Assembly: GCA_903813345.2 (NCBI GenBank)
Contig: CAIIXF020000009.1
Location: forward strand, 13,530,347-13,590,346
Direction of reading: 5' to 3'
Length of the DNA stretch: 60,000 bases
Source of the DNA: Owenia fusiformis
Lineage: Eukaryota > Annelida > Polychaeta > Sabellida > Oweniidae
Both the position numbers and the translations under genes were made by a program. Every line of letters begins with the position of its first letter. The stretch's first letter is position 1. The notes below the pieces were generated by a model. The model was given only the letters and a program-made list of their open reading frames with translations, made no database searches and was not told the DNA's origin. Of this stretch, positions 44,601 to 54,560 are shown piece by piece.

Positions 44601-46772
44601 GCTCACTCTTATTGAAGTTGCAGACCTAAATGAATTATTAAAGGTAAGCTATTAAACAGTTTGGCCTATTGTAATGAAAGAGTACTTACAACCTGCAGCC
44701 AAAAAGACTGAATTGAAATCTGTACTGAAAAAATTCAAATCTACCAAATGACCAAAATAAAAAGAAAAGTTGATATAAAACACCACTGTATATCTATCTA
44801 TCCATCCATCAAATAGTAATGGTCAAATTTTGTTATATGTATGGGCTGTACAGGGAAGTAAGTTCTGGTTGGATTGCCAAATTGTCAGCTGGTCTCAAAT
44901 GGAATTAATGTGATATTTTGTTAGCAGTAGCACTTGTAAAATTGTAATGCTAAAATCAGGTTTTATCACAAGAAATCACATTAATTCAAAATTATTTTTT
45001 CAAGATATTGCTGCTATTTTGAAATGTCCACTACAGGCCCAATAGATGGGGTCAGAAAAAAGTCAAAATTGTGCAACGACACCCCTCTTTGGGAAGAGTA
45101 TCTGACGTACCTGGACTAGGCCAGATATTCGATGGGATTTGCAATGCCCTGGCGTTGCTGTTTACATTGTAAAACTTTGAATTTAAGAATTACTCTAACA
45201 CAATGGATGGGTGTTTTCCTTGGGAGGCATGAATCTAAATTTCTCTCTGGGAAATTGGCATAAAGCTCTGGCAGGGGGGTAAATGGTGGTTTTGTGAGCG
45301 AATAAGGTTGATTTTTTTAAATATTCAAGTGAATGACAAATCAACATTTTAAAATTTTGTTAGTTGAGGGGAGGGGGGAAGTCAAACCATAACGAAATTA
45401 ACTTCATTTCGCATGACTGTCGATAATTTGACACCATCCCTTAATTGATGAAATGTTTTTGATTTTTTTTTGTAGAGGAAGTTAAAGATAGCTGATGCTC
45501 CTGTGATGGCCATGGGTGCTGCCCCTGTAGCCCAAGTTGCAGCAGAGGAGGTATGTTACTGACCATGCTACACACATCCATTCAGTATTAGGCACAGTAC
45601 CACATTTTCAAAACTTCAAAATGGACCAGTTGATGACTACACTATAACGCTTGAAAATTGGTTTGATTAAAAATGATTATGTATGCATGTTAGCTCTAGT
45701 TTCTGCACAAAGAAGACAGACACTGCAGATATACTGCCATTGTGAGGAGGGATTTGCTAATTGAGCTTTATGAGCCACTGTTATGACACTCTTTCAAAGT
45801 CATCATCGTGTTCTGTACTTATTCGTACAACCTCAAATTTATACAGATGTAAGACCATCTCAAGGTTGACAGAACAAATGCATATTTAATTTCACATTTT
45901 ATTTCAATAACTGATTTATTACATGTATTACTTTTTTAACTGAATCCAGTGCAAAATATAGTTACCCTATTTTGTTTTCATAGACAATAAAATCTTCATA
46001 TACCTTCCAAGGATGTTACACTATTCCAGAGCAATTTGTACATATAGCTGTAATTTCAGGAACCAGAGGAAGACACAGGGCCAAAGAAACCCTTAGCTTT
46101 TACTGTTAAACTAATGAAGTTCGACGAGAAGAAAAAAGTGGCCCTTATCAAACAATTGAAGGTCCTCATGGAGGGAATGAATCTTGTTCAGGTAGATAGG
46201 CAACCATATTCTATTGTGTATATGTCATATTTATCACCCAAAATAATAATCGTTTAATAGCTGCACTCGACAAAATTATCATTCTAGTCTTCCCCTCTTG
46301 TTCATTGCTTACATGAACATCAATCAATTTGGCCTTTGGCTGGGGCCATCAATAAGACAAAATTCAACCAAAAATATCCAGATTTACGAGATTTGCTCCA
46401 TCGTCTTTACTTTTTGTCTGTCTGTTGATCAACATATTTGCAAATAATTATTACCTGGTTTTGACTGATTTTTCAAAATTTTTCAAAAATGGCCACATTC
46501 CGTTGGCTGACCTGAAAATGAAACATTGCAGTCTCAGCTTACTAATGGTGTCAAAATCATATCATAATAAAGTGCTTGGAAACTACACTTGCAAATACAT
46601 GTGCATGTACACTCAAAAGTGGATTGATAATCATATTCTCTATTTTTAGGCCAAAAAATTTGTAGAGTCAGCACCAGTAACAGTGAAAGCAGATATTCCT
46701 AAAGAAGAAGCTGAAAAGTTAAAAGAAGAAATTGAAAAGGCTGGAGGAAGTATAGACATTGAATCATCATAG
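38668..46772 (+). CDS. MRPL12: Mitochondrial ribosomal protein L12 (bL12m)
   Basis: Large-subunit stalk protein of the mitochondrial ribosome. Exons: 38668-38726, 44457-44643, 45476-45550, 46060-46191, 46650-46772; total 576 nt, 191 aa (human 198 as I recall). Exon 1 encodes only MQVYRRSLQQFARILLQNR, a basic amphipathic targeting presequence. I chose it because its phase (2) and donor (CG|gtaagt) join exon 2 exactly, giving RRLNQRV. Mature protein: N-terminal dimerisation segment (NIVEEISQLTLIEVADLNELL), Ala-rich hinge (APVMAMGAAPVAQVAAEE), and a C-terminal L7/L12 domain (FTVKLMKFDEKKKVALIKQL, NLVQAKKFVESAPVTVKADI). Stop TAG at 46770. Possible AATAAA at about 47003. Head-to-head with SLC26A11. 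Intron 1 is 5.7 kb and full of nested mobile elements. Confidence 0.93.
38925..39095 (+). repeat. Dispersed GTACGCTGGGTACGCAC repeat, copy 3
   Basis: Same orientation as copy 2, in MRPL12 intron 1. It includes the GTTCCTGTGGTGGTGGCGTAC end seen inverted in copy 1. Confidence 0.7.
39114..39506. repeat. Large inverted repeat with ~120-bp arms
   Basis: Left arm 39114-39233 (AGAGTCCATTTCACTGG onward) and right arm 39384-39506 are near-perfect inverse copies around a 150-bp spacer. It has foldback transposon form; no target duplication was assigned. Confidence 0.85.
39520..40063. mobile_element. Foldback element with ~190-bp arms and 8-bp target duplication
   Basis: AGTATCAG flanks both ends exactly (39512-39519, 40064-40071). 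Ends are TTATCCCGTGCCAG and TTATCCCGTACCAG. Arms share GTCCTGCAGTGAGAGCATTC and GAATCCACAATTGTCTGGG-like sequence. There is no transposase. The 8-bp duplication suggests hAT or a similar superfamily. Confidence 0.88.
40172..40648. mobile_element. 477-bp element nested in the Mutator-like left arm
   Basis: GCGCAGGC flanks both ends exactly (40164-40171, 40649-40656). Short ends TTACTCGAGTC and TTACTTCGGTCC. The intact right arm of the host element gives the empty site. Confidence 0.8.
41235..41612 (-). mobile_element. Truncated pearl-like element
   Basis: On the minus strand it opens TATCCCATCGAACGAAG, passes a short (TCCG)n tract, and aligns with 42263-42600 in the opposite orientation. The CTAG end is missing. 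Confidence 0.65.
42263..42947 (+). mobile_element. Pearl-like element with two core repeats, CTAG end
   Basis: Opens TTATCCCATCAAACAAAG, carries two ~145-bp core repeats (AGCGATTTTGTTCATATTTG near 42645 and 42790), and ends GGTGTTGCTGTTGTCTAG. It lies in MRPL12 intron 1. Confidence 0.75.
43057..43129. repeat. 73-bp near-perfect hairpin with 8-bp flanking duplication
   Basis: Arms AGCCTTGTTGAAGGCTTTAG continuing CATTTGC (43060-43086 and 43103-43129) around a 16-bp loop. AGCGAAAC flanks both sides (43049-43056, 43130-43137). It is a minimal palindromic MITE in MRPL12 intron 1. Confidence 0.85.
43640..43905. repeat. Minisatellite, ~32-45-bp unit
   Basis: Irregular copies of GAGTTCAAGCTGACTCTCAC and AATGTTCTTTA in MRPL12 intron 1. 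Confidence 0.85.
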
Positions 46773-47336
46773 TAGAGTATAGATGAAGGGACTGGCAATG
46801 TATGTAGGATGAAATGATATCAGAACATGTAGTTATCATTCAAAGAACGATTTAACAATGAGTGGTGATACATAAAAAAACATATAGGCTTCATCACAAA
46901 ATGATCATGTATCACTTGCTGAAATGCCTGATAATATCTTTATTAGTCTTGCGAGTAATGTAATGAAATACTGCAAAAAAATAGAAATATACTATAAACA
47001 CCTAATAAACAAGTTCATTGTTCCTAGTGTAGTAAATAACTGAAATATTATTTTTTTCTTTATCTGAATTATTTATTTCATTTCTTAATTACGCTATATT
47101 GGATTTCGGTTGCAAGAATATTATCCGTTTTGTCACAACCAGAAGTGGTGACTTATTGTTATAGTCTCCAACATTTTTGTGGACGATGTTTGGCATTTGG
47201 TGCCTGGTGTTCAGCGATTGGTGTTTGGCAGTTGGCATCCAACGTCTGCAACAAATAGTAGTTGGTGACATTTTATATGATAATGCCTTGTTAATATTTA
47301 ACGATCTTGACTATTACTCTGGGGGAGACAACATAT
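46773..47336. other. MRPL12 3' UTR and convergent intergenic gap
   Basis: About 560 bp with no coding sequence. A candidate AATAAA for MRPL12 lies at about 47003. GGCAGTTGGCATCCAACGTC and neighbours form short local repeats only. Confidence 0.5.
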
Positions 47337-50300
47337 CTATGAAATACTGCATATAGTTGCCTCGTTATCAGTGGCTGTAGAGGGCAAGGGGGGCAGCAAA
47401 TTACTCGCTGGTTCAAAATATTGTCCATCTATGTACAGTCGTATAATTGTCAACATGAATTCTCGTTTATCTTTCCTATTTGAATAAGTCCACTGTAAAG
47501 TGTCTGCATCAATGGTTTTCCCCTTCTTGAGACACACAGACACAGTTTCCGTTGATATGATGTTAACATCTGAATAAATAAACAATAAAGAGCCATTTTA
47601 AAGAATATATATAAGATGATATGAAATAGTAACACGCAATGCAAATTTTGTTGAATAATATCAAGTTAAATGCATACCTGCCAATCTCCAGTTTTTAATG
47701 GAAATATAGCATAAAATGATTATTCAAAAGGCAAAAGGCTATATTTTCGGAATGATACAGAACAGACACTGTAAATTCACATTAGTTCTGATATAAAGTA
47801 ATCAATTTCTATAATTACAGATTTTGAAATACAGAATAGATGATATGTTTACCAATAATATGAATTATAAATTAATATTCAGATGAACTAGTAAGGTTTA
47901 TAGATGCCATGTTCATACATACTTGTAACATTTAGCCATGCAATGATTCTTTTCATTGTTTCTGCCATTCCCTCAAATCCAGGACATGTTTCTGTGTTGC
48001 CTTTATTCAACTGCACTGGGACAAATGTCTTGCAATTTAACAGGGGTGGTAGTTTTGGTTTACTTAAGGTCGGCCTTGAAGGTCTTGCTAGAAATATTCT
48101 GTGAATTAGTATTGTCTGGCCTTTCTCTTCCAAAGATCTTGTGTATGTTGAATATCCTGTGTTAGGAACTCCATTTTCTGAAAAGGATACTGCCTATTTT
48201 AAAACATAGAAAAATGGGAAATGCATACTGTATGCTCTACATTTTGTTGAAAATATTAGTACTATAAAATGGGACATTTTTCTGAGTATACTTGAATATT
48301 AAAACTAGAATCCAATATATAGACAGGAATTGTTCTATTTATCCTAAAGTAAAGTTATTTTCAGAAATTTATCGTGAAAGGTAAACAAGAAAGGTAATTA
48401 TGAGTCATTTTAAGCTCTGGGGGGGGGGGGGTTCCCTTGTCTAAGTAACAGCTACTAGCCCTTTAATGTGCCAGTCAAGTACCTGTTAGTTTTGCATCTG
48501 TCAGTTGAAACTCTAAAGATTGTATTGAGATCAATCTGCTTCCGATCTGCTCCCTCAGCCATGTCTGTACAACATCAATAGTGTCAGAGTGACCAGCAAA
48601 CTTCACCTTTTTCTTCTTCACTTCAACCTTCCTTGGACTAATGTCTTTCATCTCTATATAAAATACAAATTCAAAATTACAAAATGGAGATGGTAAAACA
48701 GAATTTAGAAAAAAGATATGTTCAAATTCAGTCACACTTATTTGGATATATATGTGCCACTTACCCAATTCTTCAAATAGAGAGGTTCCTTCAATGTAAT
48801 ACACCCTCAGTGTATATAAATTGCACAGCTGATCCGAGGACTTGTCTACATAGGTTGACTCATCAGCATCTAACGTACCTGTCCATTGAGTAAACATATG
48901 TTTCACAGTTTCCACGGTGATTATCTTCCCTAAAATGGTAAAGATGGAAAATAAGTGACAATTACAAAGAATGTAATGAACAAGGCATTAACATGTAAAA
49001 TGTCACCACCTGCCATTTGTTACAGATGCCAAACTCCGACCCCAAACACTGTCAACAAAAAAGATTATTATTACAATACGTCACCACTTATGGTGGTGAC
49101 TTAAAAACAGGACAATCCGAAATTTGATCAGAAAGATGGCCATATCAACAAGAGATGCCTTAAAAATCAAATGATCAGATATAAGTTGGCAGGTATGCCT
49201 CAAATTACAGGAACAACCCAGAAGTGTACTGGACAGTTAGAGGATGCATCTATTTAAAGCATGTACTGCTACCATGACTACAAAAGAGGCAAATGAATCT
49301 ACAAGGTGATCCAAAAAACAGAACCCTCTAAAAAATGTAATAATTTCTTGAATACCCATTCTGTCAACCTGAATTTTTTTGTGCATAAACTTGTATCTAT
49401 GGATGTTAATATGATACTGTACTCCCTGTTAACTTCGCGAGTTTTAAATTTTGAGAAAACATGATTTTGCGACTGTTCAATTCCTCGGATTTCACAAGTT
49501 AAGATCCTGTTATTCTCTGAATCCTCGAGCTCTGTAAATAAGGCTACCTATATTTAAAAATTTGTTGGAAAAGGGTATGAGAACACCTGAACGCACTATG
49601 TGTGATTGCGTTTAACTCAAACGCACATTTTTTTACTGGACATAACAAGAAGAATGTTCACTGTTATGTAAAGAATTTGGTCTCACATTGTCATCCATAG
49701 AATGTTGTTTCTGTACATGAAAAATGAAACTGATTTCATATGAATTAAATAGATTATTTCATTTTTGGAGGGTTCTGTTTTTGGTCACCCTGTATGTTTC
49801 TATGTTTCAGTGAATATGTGATCTACAGACAGTATCCAAATGAACTGGTTACATAACACTTATAATCATACTTACCCTGTATAGCCTCTTTCCTTATAAT
49901 ATTATTAAACTTTTGAAGAGTTACAATGATAGAGTCAAATTCTGGCTCTATTCCATTGAAACCTTCTTTTATACATTTTGGCACAATGTTGATACAGCGA
50001 ATAGTTTGTGGTTCTGAGCGATCAGATGCTGATTTGGGAGATATCCACATTCTGAAAAATACATGTCATGTACGCTATTATATAAATGAGGATTCTACTG
50101 ATTTACAGTACATGTGTTCATAACATACACTACTGAGATAAAGCTAAGATGTAAAATGCACTTGCATGGCATTTGTGCATTGTGACTTTACACCCAAATT
50201 TCCAACTTTTAGGTATGGACATTAAGGAACTTTCTTTTTAAAGGCAAAATAGGCTTTCTTGAATAGTCTGTAGAGAAGCTATCTATATGTAGATGGTTGG

Positions 50301-51229
50301 TTAAGACAAGGACATATAACAAAGAAGTGTGATATGGATATTTACTTAGGAATTGTGTTGGAAGAACGCCATTAATTTTACCTTTCTTTTTTATCATTCT
50401 TTTTACCATGGGCATTCGGTAGAGAAAGCCCATGCTTTTAGGAAGAGTAAGGTCAAAGCTGTAAATTCACAGACACGGTATAACTGACACCATTGATGCA
50501 TTTAGTTATTGGAATATACTTGAACTTACCTCAGTGCTTTGATGTGCATTAACCTCCCCTTCCCATACTCCGATCTGGACGTTCTGTTGGCATCAAGTTC
50601 AGTGTACCCAACTGGCACATGTAGTTCAATAGTCTCACATGTTCTCACTTGCATTGCCGGGTTCCCAAAAAGCCAATCATTTGCCTTTTTCACTAATGCA
50701 CTGGATGCGAGAAAAAATTCAAATAAAAGTCATTTTATACCATACCATGCCATAAATTTCAACAAAGTTAACCAGTTAAGATTTGTGAATTGAGATTATG
50801 GAAACCAAGGACAAACAATACATATTGACATGTTAACTTATACAGAATATTTTCTCAAATATTTTGTATGACAACCCTTATTTGAAGGGTAGCCCAGGTA
50901 TTAAACTAGGTAAGTTTCAAACATTGAATTCAACCATGTTTCAGTTATATATTACATTTGTCATGCTAGTATATTCTGCCACATGTAATTTTATTTTTGT
51001 CACCTGTAATTTTTTTGTGATTGCTCAGGTGTATATGACTTCAAACATCTTACCTGAATAGTTCAAATGTTGGAGCTGTAAAAAGTCCTCCCTCGTTGAT
51101 ACATTGTGGTACAAAATCCATAAAAGTAAGACGGAAGTTGAGATGTGCAAACCGACTCTGTGATTTCATTTTTTGGACAGGTGCCCTTTCCCCTGAGGGA
51201 TCTGGTGTGACTGGCGTAGCCCACGACAT
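47337..51229 (-). CDS. Unrecognised 448-aa protein with four internal repeats
   Basis: I do not recognise this family. Seven coding exons (minus): 51229-51054, 50700-50530, 50051-49876, 48929-48765, 48653-48483, 48177-47923, 47569-47337; 1347 nt, all phases join, every splice site GT-AG. The ATG lies 2 nt inside an acceptor, so a 5' UTR exon is expected upstream. No signal peptide or membrane segment is visible; the protein looks cytosolic or nuclear. Four diverged modules are visible, at about residues 27-122, 130-225, 236-322 and 335-425. Each has a helix, a strand (QVRTCETIELHV, KIITVETVKHMF, RLISIQSLEFQL, NIISTETVSVCL) and a closing strand (HIKALRMWIS, LYTLRVYYIE, ILIHRIFLAR, LTIIRLYIDG). 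Modules 1, 2 and 4 open with FVPQCINEGG, IVPKCIKEGF and FVPVQLNKGN. There is a basic stretch VEVKKKKVKF in module 3. The function is unknown. Confidence 0.85.
49302..49792. mobile_element. Mariner-like MITE, 491 bp
   Basis: TA on both sides (49300-49301, 49793-49794). Ends CAAGGTGATCCAAAAAACAG and CAGGGTGACCAAAAACAGAA, both running on into ACCCTC. There is no ORF. It lies in an intron of the four-repeat gene. Confidence 0.85.
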
Positions 51230-51969
51230 CTCTGCAAAACATTAGCAAATGCCATTACAATCAGCTAACCTTATACATTGAATTATTACCATTGTAAAGG
51301 CTTTAACATTTACGTGAAATTTTTTGAATTCTGAGAGTGTGTCAGGTGCCTCATGTACAGTTGTCATAGCAACCATATTTTAGGTTGGTCATAAACTTAT
51401 GACTGTCAATTATTTGTTGCTGGCCCATCTACTTTACTCCTGTTAAGTTTGATAACATGTCTTCAAATTCTTGCAAAATTTATTGATTTATTGTTAATGG
51501 TAAAACTTCAAGTCATGTTATCCCTTGTTTTTCTAAGACAACATGTCTTTCTTAATCAACCTTTTTAGGGGATTTTTCCTTTTGTTTGTCAAGATCATTT
51601 CATAAAGCCTCATATGGTCAAGGCTGTTTTGTGTCGAGACTTGTGTTGTCAACCATGGGCTCTACGCCTTTACATTTCAGTTATCCCGTGATCTCCAATT
51701 CCCCATTGAACACGTTTCTCAACTTAACAGACATGTCCAAAACTCTTCCATAGACACAGAAAAATTGAACCTCTGATAATTATTATTTAGCCTTGGTCAG
51801 ATACATAATTTGTTTGTTTTGTTTATTTCTTCTGTGTCCACATCCATATTACCTTTAATTTCATAACATATAGTATACGATTTACCTATTTCTATTTACA
51901 CATATCTCTTATTATTCTACAACTATAAATAACATGTCATAACAATCTAAAAATGTTAAAATATCTTAC

Positions 51970-52030
51970 CTGGTTAGATGTTCATTTAGGGCTATTTAGT
52001 TCAAGGAACTTGTCTACTCTCGATCTGTTG
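51970..52030 (-). other. Possible 5' UTR exon of the four-repeat gene
   Basis: The minus strand shows a strong donor CCAG|gtaagat with its last exon base at 51970. The sequence before it holds a short ORF, MATDRE then stop, and nothing longer. This fits an untranslated first exon joined to the acceptor at 51232. The upstream boundary is a guess. Confidence 0.35.
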
Positions 52031-52945
52031 CCATTTTATTAAACTCACCATAGAGCTTATTGGACAATGTGTATAGGGATTTAGAAATTATTGGTAAATC
52101 AGTAAAGTTTGGATTAGGTAACAGTGTATTGATTGCTCCTTCTATAAGTCAGCTGGATATAATCTTTCAAAGGTTTATGTGTGTACCCTTTACATTCGTT
52201 TGACGTAGTTTTCGGGTTTATACAACCCAGGTTTATTAAGGACTGGCCTATTGCACCATTCTATTTTAGGTCCTTCAAATTATCACCTTGGGGGCATTGA
52301 GATCGTAAGTTCAATCGCTCAATCCTTATGTTAAATAGAGATTTGTTACAATTCGATTTATTCATCCATCCATCGTTTATGACTGGTATATGGATTTTTG
52401 TTGATAACAGGTGGCACTTCTGCTTAGGCATACCCATGAGTGGGATATTCCGGGCAATTATGGGCTAAGGGTGTCGATAGTAATATACATTTTAAATGAG
52501 CGCAGGTCAATCAATCTGTGTTTATTGAGCGAGATTTCTCGCTCCTGTCATCTTTATATTGGCCCAAAACCTTGACTTTGTGTGCAATGAAGACTATTTT
52601 TATTTTACTATCATTTGTAATATTTCGCATCACAATGTTCCAGGTCATGCCTATTTTCCGCAAAACCAAACATTGACTTTATTTCATGATAATCCTTCGA
52701 ATTCAAGATTATCTCGCATTAGTAGAAAGATGTCCCCTTTCAACCAACTTTGATAATTAAAAATCAAAATCCTTGACAATTCTACTACAAACTTGTAACT
52801 TGAATGAAGCCAGTGGCATCGACGTAATCATTAGTGAAATCATTCATTTGAGATTCGCAATTGGGCATGTTAGGATTCAAAAGAAAGAGCTAAGGAAAAG
52901 TCTGTTATTCCGTATATTCGATATTCGGGAGCCCAAGATATACTA

Positions 52946-53047
52946 GCCTTGCCCAAGTAGGTCCCTTTTACTTATTTTGATTTCTATTATGACCGGCGGT
53001 AATAATTCAAGATTAGATAAGTAAAAAAATACCGACTTGGGCAAGGC
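52946..53047. mobile_element. 102-bp palindromic MITE flanked by TA
   Basis: Ends are GCCTTGCCCAAGTAGGT and the inverse of GCCTTGCCCAAGTCGGT; TA lies on both sides (52944-52945, 53048-53049). Confidence 0.75.
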
Positions 53048-53932
53048 TAAAGATATACGTTTTTAAATCGAACTTTTTTTGTGAATGTGTAGAATTCCCG
53101 GGGTAGAATTATACAGGGTGTCAAATAAGTCCCGTCCCCCGCTACAGCTAAAATCTGAATATATGGTACCTAGTGTGATATACCATTGCTAAGATCATCC
53201 AAAGATATGTTGACTCACCAATTCTCAAGTATTTTGGATGAAATTTACCTATATTTTTATGATGTCCTTTATGGCTAACGTACCCTCCTTTAAGCAGCCC
53301 TTTCGCGTCAAAATGACAAGGATATGACCTCAGAAATACGTCAAAAGTTAATCTTTTTCGCATTTCACTTGTTACAAAAGGGTCTTCACCACTATCCTTG
53401 CACCTCTATTTTCTACACATCTAGCCCTATCCAGAAATTGGTTAAATCCATTGCCATATACATGTTTAATCAACTTTTGGTCCTTTGACCTTTCTTATAT
53501 CTGATTCTTTAAATCCTGCCAAATACGCCAAATTGCCATGTTTCTAGGCCTATGGTCTCCTCAATTGTTACAATGTAAAAATTTATAGGGATTGATTGAC
53601 ATGTGTCAGATATTAGCCAATCAACGTAACTCTGGAGGACCTTTCCAATGGTATATTACACTTTCGTATTGTCGTTTGATTTGTGCGTTGGAAATTCCAA
53701 AATATCCATCCGATGGGGAATTCTCATTTGTATAGTTATATTCAAATTGTTTTTACTTTAAAAGTAGATAGCAAGCAGCGTTTTATTTACGTTGAGATTT
53801 GGTTAAATGTGTTCGTCCAAAATAATCTTTTTATTTGGAAAAAGTCTAGACCGTACGATCGCCATAGCAAATGTGACCTAGGCTCTAGAGGAACATTGAT
53901 ATAATCATTCCTGCAGCAAGTAACATTCTAAC

Positions 53933-54002
53933 TACCCTTTGCATTCGTTTGACTTCACTTCTTAAAAGAGAGCTCCGTTTAACTAGACTCTGCACGCAGG
54001 GT
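53933..54002. mobile_element. 70-bp deletion derivative of the 8840-9215 element
   Basis: Ends TACCCTTTGCATTCG and GCACGCAGGGT match the two ends of 8840-9215 in inverse orientation. ACATTCTAAC flanks both sides (53923-53932, 54003-54012), again a 10-bp duplication. Confidence 0.8.
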
Positions 54003-54560
54003 ACATTCTAACGGTCGCTTTAAATAGAATTTCTGCGATCAGAGTGATACTTTAGCAGTCACATTTGATACAGCAGCCGTGTGGCGTATTTTGATTGAGG
54101 AGACATAAAAACTACGGTTGCCCCACGGCCTTTAAATGATGACGCATGGTCGGTCAGCGTAGTGCGTCCATACGCACGGCGGGCGTAGTTTCTTTTGACA
54201 AAACCAAGGAAGACTCAAGGCGCCCGCTTGGGGAAGGGAGGGACTTACGGCGATCCTACAGTTTGCAAAGGTCAATATTGTTAATTGTAAAGCCTCAGTC
54301 ACATTTGCTCTATGACGGCCGTAGCTTCAGAAAATCGATATAGAAAATTCACATTGTACTGCTATGCTGACGCGTATTTATAAATGTGACTGAGACATGA
54401 CCCATAAAGTCTCAGGGCAGCTACAAGTCGACCGTTTGCCTAACGTACGGCCACGTGAACTCTCAGACTAGCTTCCATGAATATTAGGCCTATTTAGATA
54501 AATCTTAACTAGTATGTTCTCTTCTCACATATTATTTATTTCCGAGCACAAGGCACTTAT

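Larger units (their letters stand above)
52031..54560. other. Intergenic region between the four-repeat gene and the astacin
   Basis: No gene found. It contains two small transposon relics (listed separately) and a solitary mariner-type end at 53113 (CAGGGTGTCAAATAAGTCCC). The segment 54040-54440 is GC-richer than its surroundings, with CpG-containing repeats of AGTCACATTTG, and may be another unclassified element. Confidence 0.5.

Noticed and set aside
53113-53545. Complete mariner-like element starting CAGGGTGTCAAATAAGTCC
   Set aside because: Only one end is visible; no matching inverted end was found nearby.
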